NCBI GenBank assembly: GCA_019244235.1
Contig: JAFASY010000290.1
Coordinates: 1-45,344, forward strand
DNA: 45,344 nucleotides
Source: Chroococcidiopsidaceae cyanobacterium CP_BM_ER_R8_30
GTDB taxonomy: Bacteria > Cyanobacteriota > Cyanobacteriia > Cyanobacteriales > Chroococcidiopsidaceae
Direction: 5' to 3'
Made by a program: the position numbers and the translations under genes. This document shows, piece after piece, positions 32,907 to 41,358 of the stretch (position 1 is the stretch's first letter; each line of letters opens with the position of its first letter). The notes beneath the pieces were generated by a model, which was not told where the DNA came from, did not search any database, and worked only from the letters and a program-made list of their open reading frames with translations.

Positions 32907-32987
32907 AATGATAATGAGACTCAAAAGATGTACCTGCGTTATATTACCTAACGCCCGGTCAAGTTGTCAATGAGATTCAATATCATT
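32907..32987. promoter_or_regulatory. Fur/Zur-like box pair upstream of znuA
   Basis: The first element, GAGAAT GATAAT GAGACT around 32904-32921, repeats the GATAAT hexamer and includes AATGATAAT. The second, AATGAGATTCAATATCATT (32969-32987), is a 19-base palindrome with 8 of 9 pairs matching. Both fit the cyanobacterial Fur/Zur box style, 26 and 88 bases upstream of the long znuA start. Protein binding is inferred. Confidence 0.7.
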
Positions 32988-33076
32988 AACGTTGTGTAAA
33001 CGCATCATCAGTCTGTGGTTGAGCATCTAGAGGAGAGAGAAGAGGCATGAGAGTGCCCTAAGAAACTGCCAGACGA

Positions 33077-34855
33077 CTAGAAAGTGAAAGTCGTTCTCAG
33101 CGTGCCAATGATCACGTCATTGTTGCGACCATTCTGTCCAGGGTTCGTCAACACAATCACACCAGGAGTCACCGAAATATTGTCTGACAACTGGTACCTG
33201 TAGAACCCCTCAAAGTGATACACATTACTCCGAGCAAAATTTGCGGGCGCACCAACAGCACGAAGACCTCTTAAGGTCGGTTCGACCCCGGCAACCAACC
33301 CTAAAACACTACCCTCTTTGCCTAAGTCAGGGAAAGCCACCCCAACAGCATAGGTCCAGATATCACCGTCTCCACGACCAATAATTCTGGCACTGGTTTT
33401 ATCAACAAAGCCACTGAGCGAGATTTGTTTATTGAGTCGGAAGGCCACCTCTCCACCGTACGAATTGGTGACTACTGGTCTTTGACCACCTGCTAACAGG
33501 ATTGACGGATCGTTTGCCTGAGCCGTACCAACTATGCCGCTAAACGGCGTTCTACTAGAGCCAGGTGCACCCGCATTAAAGATCCCAGTACCAGTAGAGT
33601 GATAACTGTGGGAGTAGGTGGCAGCGATACTGAACCGATCGTTGAGATTAAAGTTAAACTGCCCCAGAGCTGCATAGTCCCCGTTGAATAGACCAGCGCC
33701 TCCTTGTGGAATTGGGGCGTTATCTGCAAAGTAAGCCAGCGAGAGCGAAGTATCGCCAAGCGTAGTACCACTCTTGCCCAGAACTATGTTTGTTCCTATA
33801 CCTGTACCGCCACCGATGCGGTAAATCGGATTTACCTGAGCAAAGACAGAGAGCGCACCATTACCACCGTCACCACCATCATTGAAGTAGGGGTTCCCCG
33901 CAGGCACAATGTCGTTCACCACTCCCCCAGTGGCAGCAATATAAATTTGAGAATGACCAAATACAGGGAAGTAATACGACAGCCAATCAACGGCAACACT
34001 GTTATCAGTGCTAGGCGAGAAGCTCAAAATCGTGCTGCCCTCGCCATCATATGTCGTGAATTGCCCATTCGCCCCCGGCGTGATGGAGTTGTGGAAATTC
34101 AATCTTTGAACGTTACCTGCCGCTAAACGAGTGTGTAAGGTATCTTGACCTGTAAAGCTAGTTTGGAAATCTAAACGCACTCGGTCTTCAAACACAGCGT
34201 TATCGTTCGGATAATTCCCAAAGTCATTAACGAGAGCGAAAATGACTTCCCCCACCAGTTTTGTGGTTGTGGAGAACTGGTTAGCTTCTAACTGTGCTGT
34301 CTGAGCTTCTAAGTTATCTACCCGACCTCGCAGGGCAGTGAGTTCAGTGGCATATTCTTGTTGCAACCTCCGTAGGGTGATGATGTCTTCTTTGCGTACT
34401 AAGTCTGACGTTCCCGAACTGATCAGCTCGTTCACCCGGTCTAAGCAGGCATTCAACCCCGCGGCAAATTCGTACCTTGTCATCGCCCGATTGCCCCGAA
34501 AGGTGCCATTGGGATAGCCAGCAATACAACCGTAGCGTTCGACTAAGGACTGTAGCGCTTGAAAAGCCCAATCGGTAGGTTGGACATCCCGCAGTTGGGA
34601 AACTGAAGTGACTTGAGCCATGGGATCGTCTTGGCTAGTCTTATCTTCTTCACTTTCATGCACTACTAGATCGAGAGTGTTGGCATCAGAAGCTAAAGTT
34701 GCTGGTCGATCGGCAACTAGTAACCTCGGTGTTTTGGCAAATCGAGACTGAGACACTTCTGTTGCTGACGCTGCCGTCACAGCGGCACTAACAGCCAGCA
34801 CTACCCCAAAAATTGCTGGGCTAACCAGCAAAGACCTCCACAGATCTTTAATCAT
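33077..34855 (-). CDS. SLH-domain OprB-type porin (cyanobacterial iron-uptake-porin family)
   Basis: The 592-residue outer-membrane porin has a signal peptide (MIKDLWRSLLVSPAIFGVVL). An SLH domain at about residues 85-140 (SQLRDVQPTDWAFQALQSLV, GYPNGTFRGNRAMTRYEFAA) anchors to peptidoglycan. A coiled coil (EYATELTALRGRVDNLEAQT) follows. The rest is a beta barrel ending in TLRTTFTF, with a terminal Phe. ATG 34855 is used because GAGG lies just upstream; the open frame extends seven codons further. Members are annotated both as carbohydrate-selective and as iron-uptake porins. Placement beside the znu-type operon, and a distant Fur/Zur-like box pair, hint at metal-regulated expression. Confidence 0.9.
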   Translation of the reverse strand: MIKDLWRSLLVSPAIFGVVLAVSAAVTAASATEVSQSRFAKTPRLLVADRPATLASDANTLDLVVHESEEDKTSQDDPMAQVTSVSQLRDVQPTDWAFQALQSLVERYGCIAGYPNGTFRGNRAMTRYEFAAGLNACLDRVNELISSGTSDLVRKEDIITLRRLQQEYATELTALRGRVDNLEAQTAQLEANQFSTTTKLVGEVIFALVNDFGNYPNDNAVFEDRVRLDFQTSFTGQDTLHTRLAAGNVQRLNFHNSITPGANGQFTTYDGEGSTILSFSPSTDNSVAVDWLSYYFPVFGHSQIYIAATGGVVNDIVPAGNPYFNDGGDGGNGALSVFAQVNPIYRIGGGTGIGTNIVLGKSGTTLGDTSLSLAYFADNAPIPQGGAGLFNGDYAALGQFNFNLNDRFSIAATYSHSYHSTGTGIFNAGAPGSSRTPFSGIVGTAQANDPSILLAGGQRPVVTNSYGGEVAFRLNKQISLSGFVDKTSARIIGRGDGDIWTYAVGVAFPDLGKEGSVLGLVAGVEPTLRGLRAVGAPANFARSNVYHFEGFYRYQLSDNISVTPGVIVLTNPGQNGRNNDVIIGTLRTTFTF

Positions 34856-35559
34856 TTTTTCCTCTTGTCCCCACACCTAATTCAAATCGCGAAAGATTTT
34901 CTTTCTTGCCTAACTAAACATAGCTGCTAGAGATACAGCAGTTCTCAAGAAGATTTTGATTGTAGATGAATACTATTCCAGCCCAGACACCAGGTCTCTT
35001 GTCAAAAGACAGGCTGTCGAACTTTATTAGATTTCTGACATAAATGCCAAAACAGGCTCTGGAAGTATTGAGATGGCTTACCCTCCGCTAATTTATGCAA
35101 GAAGTCTCTTGAATGTATCTTGCTCAATCAAGAATCACTGTAACTCCTTAGCTAGCATTCATCTTGCTTAAGGAAGTCATTGGAGCTGCCACAGGCGTTG
35201 CCCTGAGTAACTCCAATTTCAGCTAGCGCAATTAACCAACACTTACGTGGATTTGAGTCCCCAGTGTTAAGAAAATGTCTTTCAAGAAATAGAAAACAAG
35301 ATTTCCAGTGAAATGACAATCCCTACCTAGGGGATTGAGGGTAGGGAGGATGTCAGTTCAAGAATCTTTCCTCACATTACTTGACACAATTGAAGTTCAC
35401 TCTTTTGAAAATGATAATATTTCTCAAGCATGTATGACGATAGTACCCGAACCTTAATCAGGCTGTCAATGAGATCTAGTATCAATTGAAATCGAGATCA
35501 CGACTTGAGAGTACTTGTAGGACAAGAGACAATAGTCCCTCGTCACTACCACTTACCAT
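34856..35559. other. Long intergenic region (about 700 bp) with metal-box-like sites
   Basis: No gene is supported. It contains a stem-loop CCCTACC (35321-35327)/GGTAGGG (35340-35346) and, farther right, the box pair listed separately. It is the probable leader and promoter region of the porin on the minus strand, plus the 3' flank of proS. Confidence 0.5.
35410..35486. promoter_or_regulatory. Second Fur/Zur-like box pair, matching the znuA one
   Basis: AATGATAAT (35410-35418, within an imperfect 21-base palindrome TGAAAA...TTCTCA) is followed 55 bases on by GTCAATGAGAT (from 35465), which opens a weaker palindrome AATGAGATCTAGTATCAAT. The same two words occur 59 bases apart upstream of znuA. 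The pair lies about 555 bases upstream of the porin start. Confidence 0.5.
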
Positions 35560-37050
35560 CTAATAGGCTTTGGCAAAGATGACTTGCGTGCTTGTTTGCC
35601 TACCCGTATAAAAACACTTGCCCACCTCTGTTTGACCAAGAGGGATACAGCGTCCCGTTGCCTTAGTTTCTTCTTGAATCTTCTCCTCATCTTCAGGAGT
35701 ACCGTCAAAATAAGCTATGTAAAATCCTGGTTTTTTCTCAATACCCGCCTTAAATTCTTCATAGGTTTCTACAAAGTACGTATTCTGTTGTTGAAATTCT
35801 TTTGCTTTCTGAAACAGGTTAGCTTGAATCTCATCTAGTAAAGTTTTGATCTGAGTTTCCAATTCGCTTTGAGCTACATTAACTTTCTCTCCTGTGTCGC
35901 GACGAACTAACACAGCAGTCCCATTTTTCAAGTCTCTAGGACCAATCTCAAGGCGTAGAGGAATTCCCTTTAACTCCCAATCATTAAACTTAAAACCAGG
36001 ACTTAGGTTGTCGCGGGTATCAACTTTGAATGAGAAAGCCTTAAGTGACTTAAACTGCTCTTCTAGTTCGCTAAATCGATTAAGCACCTGCTCTTTTTCT
36101 GCCTCTTTCCGATAAATAGGAACACCAATCACTTGCAAAGGAGCAATGCGAGGTGGACAGACAAAACCTTGGTCATCAGAGTGAACCATGATTAAGGTAC
36201 CAATCAGTCTTGTTGTGATACCCCAACTAGTAGCAAATGGATACTCTTGATTTCCTTCGGCCGATAAATATGTGACATCAAAAGCTTTAGAAAAAGTTGT
36301 TCCTAGGTGATGACTAGTTCCAACTTGTATGGCACGTCTATCCTGTGTCATTGCCTCAATTGTGTAGGTATGATCGGCACCAGGGAACTTTTCGTTTTCG
36401 GTTTTGCGTCCGGCAAATACAGGGATAGCTAAATAATGTTCGACGAGAGTTTTATAGACCTCAAGCATCTGTTTAGCTTCAGCCTCAGCCTCATCAAAAG
36501 TTGCATGAGCTGTGTGTCCTTCCTGCCAAAGAAACTCTGTGGTTCGTAAGAAAGGTCTGGTTCTGAGTTCCCAACGACAAATATTTGCCCATTGATTTAA
36601 AAGAATAGGTAAATCTCTATAACTTTGTATCCAGTTGCGATAAGCTGACCAGATAATTGTCTCACTAGTTGGTCTAACAACTAGGGGCTCACCTAACTCA
36701 GCTTCGGGATCTACTGTAATTTCTCCTGATTCAGTAACTTTTAACCTATGATGAGTTACAACAGCACATTCTTTAGCGAAGCCAGAAACATGTTCGGCTT
36801 CTTTAGAGAAGTAACTGACAGGTATAAACATAGGGAAATAGGCATTTGTATGCCCAGTCTCCTTAAACATTCCGTCTAGGATTTGCTGGATCTTTTCCCA
36901 AAGAGCAAATCCTTCCGGTCTAATAATCATGCACCCTCGAATCCCAGAGTCTTCTGCTAACTTAGCTCTGTCTACAATATCTAGATACCAACGAGAATAG
37001 TCTTCATCTCGTTTAGTGATTTTGAGTGCATCAGCTTTTTCATTGACCAT
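35560..37050 (-). CDS. proS: Prolyl-tRNA synthetase, archaeal/eukaryotic-type short form
   Basis: The 496-residue class II enzyme charges tRNA-Pro. It starts MVNEKADALKITKRDEDYSR with AGAGGA upstream, and lacks the long insertion (editing) domain of the usual bacterial form of about 570-600 residues. Visible motifs are VVRPTSETIIWSAYRNWIQS, RWELRTRPFLRTTEFLWQEG, TSHHLGTTFSKAFDVTYL and GITTRLIGTLIMVHSDDQG. The C-terminal domain ends GKCFYTGRQTSTQVIFAKAY. The zinc site, normally four cysteines, keeps only Cys in GRCIPL and GKCFYTG. The two first ligands (in the YFDGTPEDEE segment) and the last are replaced, so it looks zinc-free. Confidence 0.93.
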   Translation of the reverse strand: MVNEKADALKITKRDEDYSRWYLDIVDRAKLAEDSGIRGCMIIRPEGFALWEKIQQILDGMFKETGHTNAYFPMFIPVSYFSKEAEHVSGFAKECAVVTHHRLKVTESGEITVDPEAELGEPLVVRPTSETIIWSAYRNWIQSYRDLPILLNQWANICRWELRTRPFLRTTEFLWQEGHTAHATFDEAEAEAKQMLEVYKTLVEHYLAIPVFAGRKTENEKFPGADHTYTIEAMTQDRRAIQVGTSHHLGTTFSKAFDVTYLSAEGNQEYPFATSWGITTRLIGTLIMVHSDDQGFVCPPRIAPLQVIGVPIYRKEAEKEQVLNRFSELEEQFKSLKAFSFKVDTRDNLSPGFKFNDWELKGIPLRLEIGPRDLKNGTAVLVRRDTGEKVNVAQSELETQIKTLLDEIQANLFQKAKEFQQQNTYFVETYEEFKAGIEKKPGFYIAYFDGTPEDEEKIQEETKATGRCIPLGQTEVGKCFYTGRQTSTQVIFAKAY

Positions 37051-37150
37051 TAATGAATTCCTCTTACCAAAGTTATGTAGATTAAAGAGCTTCACGGATG
37101 ACGATCTCGATTCGTCAACCCCTTACTTCTTAATCGAAATGCCCAGTTAG

Positions 37151-37777
37151 TTATCTTTGCCCCACTATTTCTGGTGCCGCAACGCTCAAGCGCAGCTTTT
37201 CGCTCTTGACAGTCACCCAAGGCTGACCTATACCCAAGCTCGCTAAAGGACTCTCGGCTGGTACTGCTAATTTGGCACTAACTAGACCTAGTTTGGACTC
37301 TAGCTCACTTCTGAACAAGAGTAAATCAGAATCTAAAGTACTAAAAGTAGGTACGGCTAACCACTGCCGCCAGCCAAAGGCTTGACGGTTATAGCTTAAA
37401 CTACACAGTAACTGGTTGTTTTGACGGACGGTGACACAATCCTTATCCCAACTAAACTCTGCGGGTTCCTTCGGTAACCCCCAAATCTCCCGACCGCCTG
37501 CTATAGAATCTGAGTTATCTACATAGATGTGGGAAATCCAGCCGCCGAATTTGCTCCCATAGCTTACCACGGCGGCGATCGCAATCAACTCGTTGTACTC
37601 CAGCACAGAGCCTGACTCATAGGCAGATAGATAAACCCCGCCCAAAGTTTTCCCAGGCCAGATTGAGATAATGTTTAACTCTTTTGGGACCAGTGGACGC
37701 ACTCGATCAATGTCTACCAACTGCACGGTTTGGAAAGCGTAGCCTTGGAGCTTCCAAGGTGCTTGTGGGTATGCCAT
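37151..37777 (-). CDS. Acetoacetate decarboxylase-like protein
   Basis: This 208-residue ADC-fold protein has the family landmark GGREIWGLPKEPAEF, in which Lys103 occupies the Schiff-base position. The adjacent residue, normally a second Lys that lowers the pKa, is Glu104, so classic decarboxylation is doubtful. Other family features are YPQAPWKLQGYAFQTVQLVD, YVDNSDSIAGGREIWG and SELESKLGLVSAKLAVP. Such homologues in cyanobacteria and plants have unclear roles. It is on the same strand as proS (100-base gap) and dnaK, but is probably transcribed independently. Confidence 0.85.
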   Translation of the reverse strand: MAYPQAPWKLQGYAFQTVQLVDIDRVRPLVPKELNIISIWPGKTLGGVYLSAYESGSVLEYNELIAIAAVVSYGSKFGGWISHIYVDNSDSIAGGREIWGLPKEPAEFSWDKDCVTVRQNNQLLCSLSYNRQAFGWRQWLAVPTFSTLDSDLLLFRSELESKLGLVSAKLAVPAESPLASLGIGQPWVTVKSEKLRLSVAAPEIVGQR

Positions 37778-37879
37778 TTGTATCTCCTTAAAAAAGGGGC
37801 TAGGAAGCGGTGCAATTGTGCTACTTCCTAACCCCCCATGTGACTAACTACTCACGTTGGCTATATCGCGAAGAGATGC

Positions 37880-39787
37880 CTACTTACTTTCAGTAAAATC
37901 AGCATCGATCACATCATCACCGCCACCAGACGGAGCCGAACCGCCACCATCTGGAGTAGGACCACCAGCAGATGGACCACCACCAGCTTGCTGATAGAGG
38001 TTGCTACCAACAGCAAACAAAGCCTGCTGTAGTTCTGGCATGATCTTCTTGATCTGCTCATCGTCATCCTTGGTAACGGCTTCGCGCAGATCTTTCACCA
38101 AGCCTTCAACCTTTGTCTTATCAGCAGCAGGCACTTTGTCACCTAAGTCACTAAGCTGCTTCTCTGCTTGATAAGCCAAGGAGTCTGCCTGATTCTTACG
38201 ATCGATCTTCTCACGACGCTCTTTATCAGCAGTGGCATTCTGTTCGGCTTGCTGAACCATCCGCTCGACTTCACTCTTATCTAGGGTAGAAGCCCCAGTA
38301 ATGCTGATGGACTGTTCTTTACCACTACCCTTGTCCTTAGCAGTGACGTTGAGGATACCATTGGCGTCAATGTCAAAAGTCACCTCAATCTGTGGAACGC
38401 CTCGCGGTGCTGCCGGAATTCCATCTAGGCGGAAGGTTCCTAGACTCTTGTTATCGTTCGCCATTTCTCGTTCGCCTTGAAGGACGTGGATTTCCACATT
38501 GCTTTGACCGTCCACAGCGGTAGAGAAGACTTCCGACTTCTTGGTTGGGATTGTCGTGTTGCGAGGAATAATCTTAGTCATAACACCGCCTAGGGTTTCC
38601 ACGCCTAAGGAGAGCGGAGTCACGTCTAATAGCAAGATGCCAGTCACATCACCAGCCAAGACACCAGCCTGAATCGCTGCACCCACAGCTACGACTTCAT
38701 CTGGGTTGACGCTTTGGTTGGGGTCCTTGCCCAGCATGCGCTTAACCAGCTCTTGCACAGCGGGTATACGGGTTGAACCACCGACTAACACCACCTCATT
38801 GATTGCTGTCTTATCAATTTTGGCGTCGCGCAATGCATTCTCAACTGGAACGCGACAACGGTCAATCAAGTCAGAGCAGAGCTTTTCAAACTGGGTACGC
38901 GTTAGGGTCGTATCCAGATGCTTAGGACCTTCCTGGGTAGCAGTAATAAATGGTAGGTTAATTTCTGCTTGGGTAACGCTAGATAGTTCGATCTTTGCCT
39001 TTTCTGCTGCTTCCGTCAGGCGTTGGAGGGCTTGTTTATCTTTACGTAGGTCAATGCCCTCAGACTTGCGGAATTCTTCGGCTAAGTAGTCAACGATCTT
39101 CTTATCAAAGTCATCACCACCAAGGTGAGTATCTCCTGAAGTGGCTAGTACTTCAAATACCCCATCTCCTACTTCCAAGATGGACACGTCAAATGTACCA
39201 CCGCCAAGGTCAAATACAAGGATGGTTTCGTTACTCTTCTTGTCAAATCCGTATGCTAGAGAAGCTGCAGTAGGCTCGTTAATAATCCGCAGGACTTCAA
39301 CCCCCGCAATCTTACCAGCGTCTTTAGTGGCTTGACGTTGAGAGTCATTGAAGTAGGCTGGGACGGTAATTACAGCTTGAGTTACTGGCTCACCGATATA
39401 CTTGCTAGCATCCTCCACCAGCTTGCGGAGAACCTGAGCAGAAATCTCTTCTGGTGCAAACTGCTTACCAGCAACGGGACAATCTAACTTGACGTTGCCA
39501 TTGCTGTCGCGTAGGACTTTGTAGGAGACTTCAGTTGCTTCGTGGGTCACTTCGTCGTATCTACGTCCGATGAAGCGCTTGACTGAATAAAAGGTGTTTT
39601 CGGGGTTCATCACAGCCTGCCGTTTGGCAATCTGACCAACCAAGCGGTCGCCATTTTTGGCGAAGGCAACGACGGAAGGCGTTGTCCGAAAACCTTCTGC
39701 GTTAGCGATGACTGTGGGCTTACCACCTTCCATAACTGCTACGCAGGAGTTAGTTGTTCCTAGTTCAATTCCGACTACTTTTGGCAT
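37880..39787 (-). CDS. dnaK: Molecular chaperone DnaK (Hsp70)
   Basis: This 635-residue Hsp70 is full length and canonical: [56 protein letters not shown], the [18 protein letters not shown] phosphate loop, the [20 protein letters not shown] signature, and the linker [18 protein letters not shown]-like [18 protein letters not shown]. The C-terminal helical lid ends in a Gly-rich stretch and [12 protein letters not shown], close to the EEVD-like DnaK tail used by co-chaperones. It matches the essential DnaK2 group. No GrpE or DnaJ gene is adjacent in the window. Confidence 0.97.
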   Translation of the reverse strand: MPKVVGIELGTTNSCVAVMEGGKPTVIANAEGFRTTPSVVAFAKNGDRLVGQIAKRQAVMNPENTFYSVKRFIGRRYDEVTHEATEVSYKVLRDSNGNVKLDCPVAGKQFAPEEISAQVLRKLVEDASKYIGEPVTQAVITVPAYFNDSQRQATKDAGKIAGVEVLRIINEPTAASLAYGFDKKSNETILVFDLGGGTFDVSILEVGDGVFEVLATSGDTHLGGDDFDKKIVDYLAEEFRKSEGIDLRKDKQALQRLTEAAEKAKIELSSVTQAEINLPFITATQEGPKHLDTTLTRTQFEKLCSDLIDRCRVPVENALRDAKIDKTAINEVVLVGGSTRIPAVQELVKRMLGKDPNQSVNPDEVVAVGAAIQAGVLAGDVTGILLLDVTPLSLGVETLGGVMTKIIPRNTTIPTKKSEVFSTAVDGQSNVEIHVLQGEREMANDNKSLGTFRLDGIPAAPRGVPQIEVTFDIDANGILNVTAKDKGSGKEQSISITGASTLDKSEVERMVQQAEQNATADKERREKIDRKNQADSLAYQAEKQLSDLGDKVPAADKTKVEGLVKDLREAVTKDDDEQIKKIMPELQQALFAVGSNLYQQAGGGPSAGGPTPDGGGSAPSGGGDDVIDADFTESK

Positions 39788-40293
39788 TGGAGTTCTGGCT
39801 CCGTATAACTACTAAATTTTGAGAGAATACAGGACTGCAAATTGAACCAACTGGGTTGAATCAGCGTTCTAGCTTCAATACCGTCAAAAGCCCCGAGTAT
39901 TAAATCTCTATAACCGAGAGTCTTTAAGCACTCTCTACCGGGCGCTCTTTGCACCCTGTGGAGAAGTTTATCTTCGGGATATTCATTAGCTGGTTCAACC
40001 ATATTCCGTGATGCCGTTTGCTTTCACTGTGTCTAATGTAGGCAAATCAATCAGTTGAAGCATTGGGGCGAACCGTAAAGGGTGAGTTGTGTTTGCCGCC
40101 TGTGAGGGGAGGTGGGGGGATGGAGTGATGGGGAGGTGGGAAGACTTGTCATGAAGATTGATGAGCGAAAATTGCGTCAGTAAAATCTGTGGTCAAGTTC
40201 TAAACATTCAACTTGAATGAGGCAAACTAGAGATCTAGATTGATGACATGCTCTCTCATCACCCCATCCCCTCACCTCCCCACCTCCCCTGCC
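39788..40293. other. Intergenic region between dnaK and dusB
   Basis: The region holds the dnaK promoter side, an inverted repeat GAGAGT (39916-39921)/ACTCTC (39930-39935), and two GA/CT-rich repeats. No gene or RNA is supported. Confidence 0.45.
40103..40290. repeat. Inverted purine-rich low-complexity repeats
   Basis: GAGGGGAGGTGGGGG with GATGGGGAGGTGGG (about 40104-40140, plus strand) faces CACCCCATCCCCTCACC and TCCCCACCTCCCC (about 40259-40289). The two arms are reverse complements in style and in much of their sequence. They resemble the heptamer-like GGGGAGATG repeats common in cyanobacterial intergenic DNA. The right arm lies just before the dusB start. Confidence 0.6.
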
Positions 40294-41358
40294 ATGATCG
40301 CCCTATCCCCCAGTTTGCAAGCTCGACTCTCGAACCCACTCAAGATAGGCTCCTTTGAGGTGAAAAGCCGGGTGTTACAGTCACCTTTGTCGGGCGTTAC
40401 GGATTTGGTGTTTCGTCGTCTAGTGCGTCGTTATGCTCCTGAGTCGATGATGTATACGGAGATGGTGAATGCGACGGGGCTGCACTATGTTAAGGAGTTG
40501 CCCAAAATTATGGAGGTGGACCCTAACGAGAAACCGATTAGTATCCAACTATTTGACTGTCGCCCAAATTTCTTGGCAGAAGCAGCTCAGATGGCGGTGG
40601 CGGAAGGAGCTGATACGGTGGATATCAATATGGGGTGCCCTGTTAACAAAATTACTAAAAACGGTGGGGGATCTTCTTTATTGCGGGAACCAGCGACAGC
40701 TGAGGCAATTGTGCGAGCCGTGGTGAAGGCGGTGGATGTGCCAGTGACGGTGAAAACGCGCATTGGCTGGACGGATAAGGAAATCAATATTCTAGACTTT
40801 GCCAAACGTATGGAGGATGCAGGGGCGCAGATGATTACCGTACATGGTCGCACTCGCGCTCAAGGCTACAATGGTGCAGCTAAGTGGGAGTGGATCGCTC
40901 GGGTTAAACAGAACTTGTCAATTCCAGTGATTGCCAATGGGGATATTTTCTCAGTGGAGGCAGCGGTGAAATGCCTGGAAGAGACAGGGGCGGATGGTGT
41001 TATGTGTTCGCGTGGCACGATGGGCTATCCGTTTTTGGTGGGTGAGGTAGACTACTTCCTAAAGACTGGGCAAATGCTGCCTCCACCAACACCAGTGGAG
41101 CGCCTGGAATGTGCTAAAGAACATTTACAATCTTTGTGGGAGTATAAGGGTGATCGCGGTGTCCGGCAAGCCCGCAAACACATGACTTGGTATGCTAAGG
41201 GCTTTGCCGGAGCTGGTGAGTTGAGAGGGCAGTTGAGTGTGATTGAAACGGTGCAGCAGGGATTAGATTTGCTGGAACGGGCAATTAATCAACTGGTACA
41301 CTATCCTCTACTTGATCCAGCTTTGCACCCCGAATTGAGTAATCTAGCAGCTCAATAG
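40294..41358 (+). CDS. dusB: tRNA-dihydrouridine synthase B
   Basis: The 354-residue FMN enzyme reduces uridines in the tRNA D-loop. It carries VLQSPLSGVTDLVFRRLVRR, INMGCPVNKITKNGGGSSLL with the catalytic Cys near residue 114, VKTRIGWTDKEINILDFAKR, TVHGRTRAQGYNG, IPVIANGDIFSVEAAVKCLE and DGVMCSRGTMGYPFLVGEVD. This order is diagnostic of DusB. ATG 40294 is chosen over TTG 40240, whose extra residues come from the C-rich repeat. Its 3' end overlaps glcF on the other strand by 74 bases. Confidence 0.95.
   Translation: MIALSPSLQARLSNPLKIGSFEVKSRVLQSPLSGVTDLVFRRLVRRYAPESMMYTEMVNATGLHYVKELPKIMEVDPNEKPISIQLFDCRPNFLAEAAQMAVAEGADTVDINMGCPVNKITKNGGGSSLLREPATAEAIVRAVVKAVDVPVTVKTRIGWTDKEINILDFAKRMEDAGAQMITVHGRTRAQGYNGAAKWEWIARVKQNLSIPVIANGDIFSVEAAVKCLEETGADGVMCSRGTMGYPFLVGEVDYFLKTGQMLPPPTPVERLECAKEHLQSLWEYKGDRGVRQARKHMTWYAKGFAGAGELRGQLSVIETVQQGLDLLERAINQLVHYPLLDPALHPELSNLAAQ

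Noticed and set aside
33704-34126. 140-residue plus-strand open frame
   Set aside because: Antisense to the porin, with no domain and no start signal.
38706-39089. 127-residue plus-strand open frame
   Set aside because: Antisense to dnaK, a well-known shadow in Hsp70 genes.
39916-39935. GAGAGT/ACTCTC inverted repeat upstream of dnaK, considered as CIRCE
   Set aside because: Arms of 6 bases with an 8-base spacer do not match the 9-9-9 CIRCE consensus, and only one half resembles GAGTGCTTAA.
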